From contig JADGBP010000054.1 in assembly GCA_015231395.1 (NCBI GenBank), forward strand, positions 1 through 9,903: a stretch of 9,903 nt of DNA, written 5' to 3'. Positions 1 to 6,027 of the stretch are shown piece by piece. Made by a program: the position numbers and the translations under genes. This stretch comes from Desulfamplus sp. GTDB lineage: Bacteria > Desulfobacterota > Desulfobacteria > Desulfobacterales > Desulfobacteraceae. The notes beneath the pieces are model-generated. The model was not told the DNA's origin. It ran no database searches and saw only the letters and a list, made by a program, of their open reading frames with translations. How positions within the stretch are numbered: the first letter of the stretch is position 1; every line of letters begins with the position of its first letter.

Positions 1-378
1 GAAAAAGCAACACAGCTTGGAATTGATGTCAATCGTGTGAGAATCAAAGCCATTGTGGCTTCAACACTAATTGCCTGTATGGGACATCTTGTTTATATCC
101 AGAATATTGGAATGCTAAATGTTTACAGTGCCCATACCAATACTGATATATTTTCCTGTGCTGCTCTGCTTGCAGGTGGGGCAACAATTGCAAGAGCCAG
201 AGTCAGCCACGCGTTTTTGGGAATTTTTCTTTTTCATTCGCTTTTTATTGTATCACCACAGGCTGGTCAGAATCTGTTTGGCAACCCTGCACTTGGGGAA
301 TATTTCAGAAGTTTTATAGCCTACGGAACAATTGCCTTTGCGTTAATCATGAATTATCGCAATAAACCATTACAGTAA
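1..378 (+). CDS. ABC transporter permease, RbsC-type sugar family (3' end only)
   Basis: The reading frame is open from base 1, so this is the last 125 residues of a longer gene. The segment starting EKATQLGIDVNRVRIKAIV matches the cytoplasmic coupling-loop region seen in RbsC-like (BPD_transp_2) permeases, where an 'A..LGIN..+.+' stretch precedes a membrane helix. Hydrophobic stretches follow at about residues 17-36, 52-64, 72-88 and 103-116, and the protein ends in a short polar tail (MNYRNKPLQ), as usual for this family. Proteins of this type form the membrane channel of sugar or nucleoside ABC importers, working with an ATPase and a periplasmic binding protein, which should lie upstream. 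The substrate cannot be read from this fragment. It converges on the minus-strand fragment at 432, and the 53-nt gap holds only an 8-bp tandem duplication (ATTCAAAC twice, 379-394) and no clear terminator. Confidence 0.8.
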   Translation, partial: EKATQLGIDVNRVRIKAIVASTLIACMGHLVYIQNIGMLNVYSAHTNTDIFSCAALLAGGATIARARVSHAFLGIFLFHSLFIVSPQAGQNLFGNPALGEYFRSFIAYGTIAFALIMNYRNKPLQ

Positions 379-431
379 ATTCAAACATTCAAACTTTGTT
401 TTCATAATACCTTTTGAAAGAGAGAGCATTC

Positions 432-797
432 TTATTGTTTTATGATTTCAGCAAGGTCTTGTAATACTTTAAAATATGGAATTTTATCTAAATTTTTCCA
501 TGTAATAACATCTGCATTGCTTCTTATCTGCCCGCTATCTCCGCCATAAACAATAAACGGTTGAGATGCTTTTTCTCCAGCAATCTTGCAATAGTAATCT
601 ATGCCTTTGAAATAATCATTGGTTACTGTTTTTCCTGATTTAATCTCTATGGGAATTAATTTTCCACTATTTTCAATAAGGCAGTCAATCTCATTGCCGT
701 TTTTATCTCTCCAAAAATAACAGCTATTGTTTGGGTTCCATCCCGTGTTATTTTTTCTGTCATCTTCTCTTGTATTGACAATTTCTGCTGTTTCCAA
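432..797 (-). pseudogene. Remnant of a DUF4143-type AAA+ ATPase (C-terminal nuclease-like domain)
   Basis: Residues 17-121 of this 121-codon frame look like the extreme C-terminus of the large 'ATP-binding protein / DUF4143' family: FWRDKNGNEIDCLIE, then LIPIEIKSGKTVTNDYFKGI, then FIVYGGDSGQIRS. The spaced D38 and E51-x-K53 resemble a PD-(D/E)xK nuclease-like core. Full-length members are about 380-450 residues, with an N-terminal Walker A/B ATPase that is absent here. The first 16 residues are not family-like, because the DNA there is the 3' end of cvpA read in another frame. Recognisable homology begins near base 750 and ends at the stop codon at 432-434. The only start codon is a TTG lying inside cvpA, without a credible ribosome binding site. 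I read this as a decayed fragment fused by recombination onto the cvpA tail, and expression as a functional protein is unlikely. Such ATPases are often scattered and degenerate in genomes. Confidence 0.75.
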
Positions 798-1327
798 ATC
801 TCTTTTATCCTCTCTATTTTAATTTTCAGATCACCCTTCAGCTCTTTGGATATAAAAATGGTTGCCATCTCCGAAATATGTGCCACATAAGGGGCAAGGG
901 TAGATTTTGTTATAAATTCGGGTTGTCCCTGCATAAAAGCCGTCAGTGTTAGAAAGACAACCGATGCCACAAGAAATCCCTTGCATGCTCCGAAAATAAT
1001 CCCAAATAATTTGTCAACCCATCCAAGAAAGACGATTTTCAGAAGCAGTCTTATGAGATTTGCTATCATGGCGGTCAGGATAACGATTGCAAAAAAAATA
1101 AGACAAAAACAGATAATGTTGCCATATATTTCCCACTTGCTTATCCATTGGGACAAATAGTCAGTAAATAACTTATAATTAACAAGCAGCTTATAATAGG
1201 TGTATGCACCGTAGAAACCAGCAATCACTCCAACAATTGATGCCACTTCTTTGATAAATCCTCTGAAAAAGCCCCTGATAAGACCAAAGGAGACAACAAC
1301 AACAATAAAAATATCAAAAATATTCAT
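656..1327 (-). CDS. cvpA: CvpA family membrane protein with an altered C-terminus
   Basis: A 223-residue protein with the CvpA layout. The N-terminus is MNIFDIFIVVVVSFGLIRGF, with the conserved RG-x-FRGFIKE segment at residues 18-26. Four hydrophobic segments lie at about 5-20, 29-46, 69-97 and 108-131, and the family-typical LGWVDKLFGIIFGACKG is at 101-117. Members are inner-membrane proteins linked in E. coli to colicin V export and, more generally, to envelope-stress and bile-salt tolerance; the exact molecular role is uncertain. Native homologues usually end shortly after an amphipathic helix like residues 160-185. Here residues from about 194 onward (bases 748-656) are the DUF4143 fragment read out of frame, so the last 30 residues are foreign. 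The ATG at 1325-1327 begins at the conserved N-terminus; a weak GGAAATGG motif lies upstream. It is transcribed divergently from phoH. Confidence 0.87.
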   Translation of the reverse strand: MNIFDIFIVVVVSFGLIRGFFRGFIKEVASIVGVIAGFYGAYTYYKLLVNYKLFTDYLSQWISKWEIYGNIICFCLIFFAIVILTAMIANLIRLLLKIVFLGWVDKLFGIIFGACKGFLVASVVFLTLTAFMQGQPEFITKSTLAPYVAHISEMATIFISKELKGDLKIKIERIKEIWKQQKLSIQEKMTEKITRDGTQTIAVIFGEIKTAMRLTALLKIVEN

Positions 1328-1334
1328 GTGTTCA

Positions 1335-1379
1335 CCATTTCCATAGTACCAGTATTATAACCATTTTCATAGCACCAGT
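1335..1379. repeat. Two-copy 19-bp direct repeat around a TATAAT box, candidate operator
   Basis: CCATTTCCATAGTACCAGT (1335-1353) and CCATTTTCATAGCACCAGT (1361-1379) match at 17 of 19 positions and start exactly 26 bp apart. On the minus strand the short spacer between them carries a perfect TATAAT (1359-1354), about 27 nt upstream of the cvpA start. Direct repeats bracketing a -10 box suit a regulator binding both sites, but a simple tandem duplication is equally possible. Confidence 0.5.
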
Positions 1380-1401
1380 TACTTTTAAAATACAAGGCAT
1401 C

Positions 1402-1429
1402 ATTATCAGTTGCTAATCTTTTCAGTCAA
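1402..1429 (-). promoter_or_regulatory. Candidate sigma70-type promoter for cvpA (distal)
   Basis: On the minus strand, TTGACT (1429-1424) is followed after 16 nt by GATAAT (1407-1402). Each box matches the consensus at five of six positions. It would give a leader of roughly 70 nt before the cvpA ATG. A second perfect TATAAT lies closer to the gene (1359-1354) but has no good -35 box. Inferred from sequence only. Confidence 0.4.
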
Positions 1430-1472
1430 GTTTTTATTGACCTTTTATTGAATAGCGTGCAATCTATGCATC

Positions 1473-2459
1473 ATGAAAGAGATCACATTTGACGACATAG
1501 CAATGGCAAGGGAACTTTTTGGACACCACAACTATAACCTTGCAAGGATTTCAGAAGCCACAGGGGTCAAAATCGACAACAGGGGCAATACTCTTATTGT
1601 CAAAGGTGATGCGGAAAATGTTCTTTTGACGGAAAAAATGCTCAGTCAGTTGTACGGGCTTGTTCAGGAAAAATTCTCCATTCATCCTTCAGATATCGAA
1701 ACTGCGGCATCTGCCCTTCGTAATGACAGTTCATGCAGACTAAAAAACATCTTTCTTGATACCATTCTAATCACCTCCCGAAAAAAAAATATTGCCCCAA
1801 GAAATCTGAACCAGAAATTATATGTTGAGGCTGCCAGAAATAATGATATTGTTTTTGCAATAGGTCCTGCAGGTACAGGTAAAACCTATTTGGCAATGGC
1901 AATGGCTATAGCAGCATTGACCAAAGGAGAAGTGAACCGGATTGTTCTTACACGACCTGCTGTAGAAGCTGGTGAGGCATTAGGCTTTCTTCCAGGAGAT
2001 TTGTCTGAAAAGATTAATCCATATCTAAGACCTCTTTATGACGCTCTTCATGACATGCTCTCCATTGACAGGTCAAGGGAGTTGATCGATCAGGGCATAA
2101 TAGAAATTGCCCCTCTGGCATTCATGCGGGGCAGAACATTGAATAATGCATTTATCATACTTGATGAAGCCCAGAATACAACATCCGAACAGATGAAGAT
2201 GTTTTTAACACGAATCGGATATAGCTCAAGAGCACTTGTTACAGGTGATATTACCCAGATTGATCTACCGACAGGAAAAACATCAGGGCTTGTTGAGGCA
2301 AAAAATATCCTTCAGGATGTTCAGGGGTTGAAATTTATCTTTTTTAACAACAACGATGTAGTCAGACACAGACTTGTATCCAGAATCATTGATGCTTATG
2401 ACAAAGACCTTCGAAACAAAACAAATACCTCCAGCACAAAAAAAATGAATAAAAAATGA
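1473..2459 (+). CDS. phoH: PhoH-like ATPase
   Basis: A 328-residue PhoH/YbeZ-type P-loop protein, the usual length for the family. The N-terminal 60-70 residues, with ELFGHHNYNLARI at 14-26 and RGNTLIVKG at 37-45, match the small KH-like nucleic-acid-binding region of the family. The ATPase core follows: Walker A GPAGTGKT at 131-138, the conserved LTRPAVEAGEALGFLPGD at 159-176, FMRGRTLNNAFIILDEAQN at 217-235 including Walker B, and LVTGDITQIDLP at 255-266. PhoH proteins are cytoplasmic ATPases associated with RNA metabolism and the ribosome, functionally linked to YbeY, which is encoded two genes downstream. The ATG at 1473 is the only ATG after the in-frame stop at 1449-1451 that keeps the conserved N-terminus. 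No Shine-Dalgarno is visible before it, so initiation may be weak or unusual. The TGA stop overlaps the next ATG (ATGA, 2456-2459), indicating translational coupling to pgpH. Confidence 0.95.
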   Translation: MKEITFDDIAMARELFGHHNYNLARISEATGVKIDNRGNTLIVKGDAENVLLTEKMLSQLYGLVQEKFSIHPSDIETAASALRNDSSCRLKNIFLDTILITSRKKNIAPRNLNQKLYVEAARNNDIVFAIGPAGTGKTYLAMAMAIAALTKGEVNRIVLTRPAVEAGEALGFLPGDLSEKINPYLRPLYDALHDMLSIDRSRELIDQGIIEIAPLAFMRGRTLNNAFIILDEAQNTTSEQMKMFLTRIGYSSRALVTGDITQIDLPTGKTSGLVEAKNILQDVQGLKFIFFNNNDVVRHRLVSRIIDAYDKDLRNKTNTSSTKKMNKK

Positions 2460-5400
2460 AATCAGATAAAAGTATTCAGGTCATTAATGAATTCGTAAGG
2501 ACTCAGCCCGCGGTTCTATGGTGCATATTGGTTACTATTACACTTTTTTCCACCCTTGTGCTTTATCCTGATCGGGGAAAAATCAATTATGACTATAAAT
2601 TCGGCGATATTGCAGAACGAGATATCAAGGCACCCCGAGATTTTTTTATTGAGGATCAAGAGGCAACTCAGCTTAACAGGCAGCAGGTAATTGACTCTTT
2701 TAGAAGTATTTATGATTATGATCCCAACATGTCATCACAGTTATCAGAAAAAGTGGAGCAGGCATTTGCCATTCCCCGGAAACTCTTTGCCAAAGAGAAT
2801 CAAATAACGGAAATAAACATTCTCCCTCAGGTTGAGGAGCTAAAGAGTGAAGCATCTGAAGATAAAAACAGATCAAGTCAGATTGCTGCAAACCCAATCA
2901 CTGCAAATCCGACATCAACAAATGAAACCCCAACAAACCAAACCTCAAAAAAACAAATCGAAGTAGACCAGACCTCAAAAAACCAAAATGCACTAACTCA
3001 CACTGCAGCAAACCAGACCTCAAAAAAACAAAATGCAGTAACCCACACTGCAGCAAACCAGACCTCAAAAAACCAAAATGCAGCAAACCAGACCGAAGTA
3101 GACCAGACCACGGACAATAGGACAATCTCAAACCAGACCACGAAAATTCAGACCTCGAACAATCAGTTTCCAGAACCTAAGGCTGAACAAGATTCAATCA
3201 AAAAAAATAAAAATACTGCCCCGTCCATTGAAATGATAATGGAAACCCGGGAAGAGTTTGAAAATATCCTTGGTATTCCTGTTGACGAAAAATCTTACTC
3301 CATTCTTTACAAATATAATTTTGACAAGAATATAACCGACTCAATCCAAACCATCCTCACGGATATTCTTAAAAATGGTGTTGTTGCAAATAAGGAACTT
3401 TTACTCAAAGAGGAAAAAAAGGGAATTACACTCAGAATCATCGGATCCTCTAAAGAACAGGTAGTGGAAAACTTGAAAACTTTTTACGGGCCTGACGAAT
3501 ATCAAATCATGGTAAAAAACATTGGAGACTCAATATTAAAAGGCATGAACCGTAATCTTGGCAACCTGATTGTGGATATGTGCCAAAAACTTATTATTCC
3601 TAACATTACAATGAACCGAAACGAAACCGAAACACAACTTCTTCAGGCTCAAAACGATATAAAACCTGTTTTATACCAGATCAAGCAGGGTGAGATGATT
3701 TTGCGGGAAGGGGAGCGGGTTGACAAGACAAAAATAGTAAAACTCAAGGCACTTAGCAATCAGATTGAGGAGAAAAACACTGTCATAACCCGTATAGGCA
3801 CAGCTTTTATTATTCTATTTGCGATTCTTGTAATATATATTGTATTGCTTAAAGATCATAAAAAGCTAAATAAGTATCACAATAAAAATATTCTTTTTCT
3901 ATCTTTAATGCTGATGATATTTCTATCCATTACAAAAATTTCAGCACCAATTGCCGCTGCAACTGCAATGAACCTGCCGATGGAGTTCAGTTCAGAATCT
4001 ATTTTTTTAGTACTCCCTCTGGCAGCAGGTGCTATGACAGTGTCCCTTTTTCTTGGATTTGAGATTGCCATCTATTTTACCTTGGTTCTATCAATACTTG
4101 GATCTATCATATTTTCCAGTAGGATTGAAATTTTTATCTTCTTTTTGCTCAGCAGTATTGTTGGAGCGTTCTGGATGAAGGAGTGCCGTGAAAGAAAAAT
4201 ATTCATAATCACGGGTTTTAAATTAGCTCTTTTCAATACAGGGCTTGCCATTGCTCTGAGCATCTATTCAGCAGATATCCAGATAATCAGCCTTGCCAAA
4301 AACATAATGCTCGCAGCTCTGGGTGGTCTGACTGCCGGTATAATCACTGCGGGACTTATTCCTGTTGCGGAGATTGTATTTTCCTATACAACTGAAATCA
4401 AATTCCTTGAATTAGCAAATCTTGACCAGCCAATTATGAAACGCCTGATGATTGAAACTCCTGGTACTTACAATCACAGTGTCATTGTGTCAAATCTTGC
4501 GGAAGCTGCGGCATCAGCCATTGGTGTGAGTGCACTTAAAACAAAAGTGGGTGCATTTTATCACGATATCGGCAAATTGAATAAACCTCTCTATTTTGTT
4601 GAAAACCAGACGGACGGCATAAACCGGCATGACAAGATATCGCCATCCATGTCTGCCCTGGTATTAATCCAGCACACAAAAAAAGGGGTTGAAATTGCAA
4701 AGGAGTATAAGCTTGGTCAGGATATTATGGACACCATACAGCAGCACCATGGCACCAGTCTGATCAGATATTTTTACAATAAAAGCGTTAAGATTCATGG
4801 CTTTGATGCTGTTAAAGAGAGTGATTTCCGCTATCCTGGACCAAAACCCCAGACACGGGAATCAGCCATTGTCATGCTTGCAGATGTAGTTGAAGCAGCA
4901 TTAAGAACTCTTGAACGTCCCACATCCTCAAGAATACAGGGGCGGGTTCAGGAATTGATCAATGCCATTTTTCTGGATGGTCAGCTTGAAGAGTGCGAAC
5001 TGACACTCAAGGATCTGCATCAGATTGCAACAAGTTTTACTAAAATCCTTACAGGACTTTACCATCAGAGAATTGAATATACTGACAAACCACAGGATCC
5101 AAAAAAAGAGAGCAAATCGTCTAATGAATCAAAAAAAGAGAAGGTTTCTGAGGAACTCCAAAAAGATAAGGCTCTCAAAGAACCTCAAAAAGAGAACTCT
5201 CTTGAGGAACTAAAAAAAGAGCATTCTCTCGAAGAGTCAAAAAAAAATAAAACTCTTGAAAAAGATAAAACTCTTGAAGTACCCCAAAATTATAACTTCT
5301 TTGAAAATATCAAGAAAACGTCTAAGCCGGATGAAAACACCCCTAAATCTCATGAAAAAACGCCTACGCCTACGTCTCATGAAAAAATGCCTAAGCCTCA

Positions 5401-5569
5401 TGAAAAAACGCCTACGTCCCATGAAAAAATGAATACATCCTATGAAAATAAAAAAGAAGAAAATGACACACCAGAACATCCTGCTACAGATTCAACAAAA
5501 ATTGGTCAAGATATCAAGGGAACAGATAACCCTAAAAATCGAGCAGATATTAAAAGCTCTGGGCTATGA
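2456..5569 (+). CDS. pgpH: PgpH-type 7TM-HD phosphohydrolase with large low-complexity expansions
   Basis: A 1037-residue member of the 7TM-HD (YqfF/PgpH) family, whose usual length is about 700-850. Order: cytoplasmic start; membrane anchor at about 18-37; extracytoplasmic 7TMR-HDED domain at about 45-435, interrupted at 134-253 by an Asn/Gln/Thr-rich repeat; a seven-helix block at about 445-643; and a cytoplasmic HD domain at about 660-870. HD metal-site candidates are H673 in YNHS, H703-D704 in the HDIG motif, H739, H764/H765 and D810. Family members such as Listeria PgpH hydrolyse cyclic di-AMP to pApA; this substrate is inferred from family. The native protein probably ended near residue 877 (LYHQRIEY). 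The remaining 160 residues are Lys/Glu- and Pro/Thr/His-rich tandem repeats, and the last 35 residues read through ybeY in another frame. The start is the ATGA overlap with phoH, with no separate Shine-Dalgarno. All conserved HD residues are retained, so the enzyme is probably active. Confidence 0.92.
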   Translation: MKSDKSIQVINEFVRTQPAVLWCILVTITLFSTLVLYPDRGKINYDYKFGDIAERDIKAPRDFFIEDQEATQLNRQQVIDSFRSIYDYDPNMSSQLSEKVEQAFAIPRKLFAKENQITEINILPQVEELKSEASEDKNRSSQIAANPITANPTSTNETPTNQTSKKQIEVDQTSKNQNALTHTAANQTSKKQNAVTHTAANQTSKNQNAANQTEVDQTTDNRTISNQTTKIQTSNNQFPEPKAEQDSIKKNKNTAPSIEMIMETREEFENILGIPVDEKSYSILYKYNFDKNITDSIQTILTDILKNGVVANKELLLKEEKKGITLRIIGSSKEQVVENLKTFYGPDEYQIMVKNIGDSILKGMNRNLGNLIVDMCQKLIIPNITMNRNETETQLLQAQNDIKPVLYQIKQGEMILREGERVDKTKIVKLKALSNQIEEKNTVITRIGTAFIILFAILVIYIVLLKDHKKLNKYHNKNILFLSLMLMIFLSITKISAPIAAATAMNLPMEFSSESIFLVLPLAAGAMTVSLFLGFEIAIYFTLVLSILGSIIFSSRIEIFIFFLLSSIVGAFWMKECRERKIFIITGFKLALFNTGLAIALSIYSADIQIISLAKNIMLAALGGLTAGIITAGLIPVAEIVFSYTTEIKFLELANLDQPIMKRLMIETPGTYNHSVIVSNLAEAAASAIGVSALKTKVGAFYHDIGKLNKPLYFVENQTDGINRHDKISPSMSALVLIQHTKKGVEIAKEYKLGQDIMDTIQQHHGTSLIRYFYNKSVKIHGFDAVKESDFRYPGPKPQTRESAIVMLADVVEAALRTLERPTSSRIQGRVQELINAIFLDGQLEECELTLKDLHQIATSFTKILTGLYHQRIEYTDKPQDPKKESKSSNESKKEKVSEELQKDKALKEPQKENSLEELKKEHSLEESKKNKTLEKDKTLEVPQNYNFFENIKKTSKPDENTPKSHEKTPTPTSHEKMPKPHEKTPTSHEKMNTSYENKKEENDTPEHPATDSTKIGQDIKGTDNPKNRADIKSSGL
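2888..3169 (+). repeat. In-frame 15-bp-periodic (pentapeptide) repeat within pgpH
   Basis: Residues 145-238 of PgpH divide cleanly into about 19 five-residue steps with the loose consensus x-N-Q-T-x (for example ANQTS, KNQNA, VDQTS, THTAA). A higher-order 45-bp unit beginning GACCTCAAAAAA starts at 2971, 3016 and 3061; the first two units are nearly identical and the third diverges after about 30 bp. All steps keep the reading frame. The segment lies in the predicted periplasmic domain and is compositionally unlike its flanks. It is unrelated to the A(D/N)Lxx pentapeptide-repeat fold. Confidence 0.85.
5159..5281 (+). repeat. 27-bp degenerate tandem repeat in the pgpH tail
   Basis: Three 27-bp (nine-codon) units begin at 5159, 5186 and 5213, encoding QKDKALKEP, QKENSLEEL and KKEHSLEES. 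Two shortened 21-bp units follow at 5240 and 5261 (KKNKTLE, KDKTLEV). The encoded stretch is strongly charged and likely helical or disordered in the cytoplasm. It has no counterpart in ordinary PgpH proteins. Confidence 0.75.
5348..5458 (+). repeat. 21-bp minisatellite in the pgpH tail just before ybeY
   Basis: Copies start at 5348, 5375, 5396, 5417 and 5438. The last four are exactly 21 bp apart, while the first carries an extra CCTACG hexamer. The encoded unit is approximately SHEKTPT (SHEKMPK, PHEKTPT, SHEKMNT, SYENKKE). Each copy also contains an ATG in the frame used by ybeY, at 5352, 5379, 5400, 5421 and 5442; a TGA at 5430 closes that frame before the last copy. Confidence 0.85.
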
Positions 5570-5930
5570 AAACCATGAAATATCAGTGGTCATAATGGAT
5601 AACATTCATATTCGAGAGCTTAATAATTTATACAGAGGCATTGATTCCCCCACTAATGTCCTTTCCTTTTCCATGCTTGAAGGAGAGTTCTCGTCTATCA
5701 GCAACCTTCTGGGAGACCTTGTAATATCGGCTGAGCGGGCAGAAGAAGAGTCTATAGAATCTGGTATCACATTTGATCAGAGGATGTCTCAATTACTTGT
5801 GCATGGAATTCTTCACCTTATAGGATATGACCATGAAATATCTGATGAAGATGCTTTTGAAATGGAGAAAAAAAGTCTGGAGTTGATTCGGTTGATAGAG
5901 CCCGACAATGATGAACTTGATTTTTTTTAA
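5463..5930 (+). CDS. ybeY: Endoribonuclease YbeY
   Basis: A 155-residue YbeY (UPF0054) protein of normal length. The zinc-binding signature HGILHLIGYDH supplies H114, H118 and H124. The family hallmarks LNNLYRGIDSPTNVLSF (53-69) and LLGDLVIS (82-89) are both present. YbeY is a single-strand-specific metal-dependent RNase needed for 16S rRNA 3'-end maturation and ribosome quality control in the cytoplasm, and it works with PhoH/YbeZ-family partners. I chose ATG 5463 because the N-terminus NILLQIQQKLVKIS aligns with the usual start of the family and a weak AAGAAGA purine stretch precedes it. An in-frame ATG at 5442 would add seven mostly Lys residues derived from the minisatellite. The first 107 nt lie inside the 3' end of pgpH in a different frame, so translation probably depends on pgpH ribosomes. 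Confidence 0.93.
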   Translation: MTHQNILLQIQQKLVKISREQITLKIEQILKALGYENHEISVVIMDNIHIRELNNLYRGIDSPTNVLSFSMLEGEFSSISNLLGDLVISAERAEEESIESGITFDQRMSQLLVHGILHLIGYDHEISDEDAFEMEKKSLELIRLIEPDNDELDFF

Positions 5931-5948
5931 AGGAGAGAAATCAAGGTA
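5929..5948 (+). promoter_or_regulatory. Orphan Shine-Dalgarno-like site after ybeY
   Basis: AAAGGAGAG overlaps the ybeY stop codon but has no start codon at a usable distance: an AAG sits where an ATG would be expected. The 20 nt here resemble the true pdxJ ribosome binding site and start (6014-6033) at about 15 of 20 positions, 85 bp downstream. It may be a former or duplicated pdxJ initiation site. Confidence 0.45.
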
Positions 5949-5955
5949 AACGTCC

Positions 5956-5974
5956 GTGGACGTATTTCGTCCAC
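5956..5974 (+). promoter_or_regulatory. Hairpin 1 in the ybeY-pdxJ gap
   Basis: GTGGACG and CGTCCAC form a perfect 7-bp stem around the loop TATTT. The upstream CGTCC (5951-5955) could compete for part of the stem by pairing with GGACG (5958-5962). There is no downstream U-run, so it is not a standard terminator. It may be mRNA structure or part of a small palindromic element. Confidence 0.55.
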
Positions 5975-5982
5975 CCCGGAAT

Positions 5983-6006
5983 ATGAAAACCAAAATGTGT
6001 TTTCAT
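5983..6006 (+). promoter_or_regulatory. Hairpin 2 just upstream of the pdxJ ribosome binding site
   Basis: ATGAAAAC (5983-5990) and GTTTTCAT (5999-6006) form a perfect 8-bp inverted repeat with an 8-nt loop. It ends about 8 nt before the pdxJ Shine-Dalgarno. Because the stem is AT-rich it may be only marginally stable; an effect on pdxJ translation is possible but unproven. Confidence 0.5.
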
Positions 6007-6027
6007 GGTAAAAAAAGGAGGAAAAGC

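Noticed and set aside
1437..1442. TTGACC as a -35 box for phoH
   Set aside because: No acceptable -10 box lies 16-18 nt downstream, and the implied transcript start would fall almost on the phoH ATG.
2898..3131. Minus-strand frame opposite the pgpH repeat, with a repetitive LLRSGLLHFGF pattern
   Set aside because: It is the mirror of the 15-bp repeat read backwards. It has no start signal or family resemblance, while the plus strand lies in a well-conserved gene.
2888..3169. Several N-x-T sequons in the periplasmic repeat as N-glycosylation sites
   Set aside because: They follow from the NQT repeat composition and mostly lack the acidic residue at -2 favoured by bacterial PglB. No glycosylation gene is in view.
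5348..5458. Possible CRISPR-like array
   Set aside because: Units are contiguous 21-bp coding repeats without spacers, and no cas genes are present.
5237..5479. Minus-strand Arg/Phe-rich frame opposite the pgpH tail
   Set aside because: An artefact of the 21-bp repeat and the A-rich plus strand, with no independent support.
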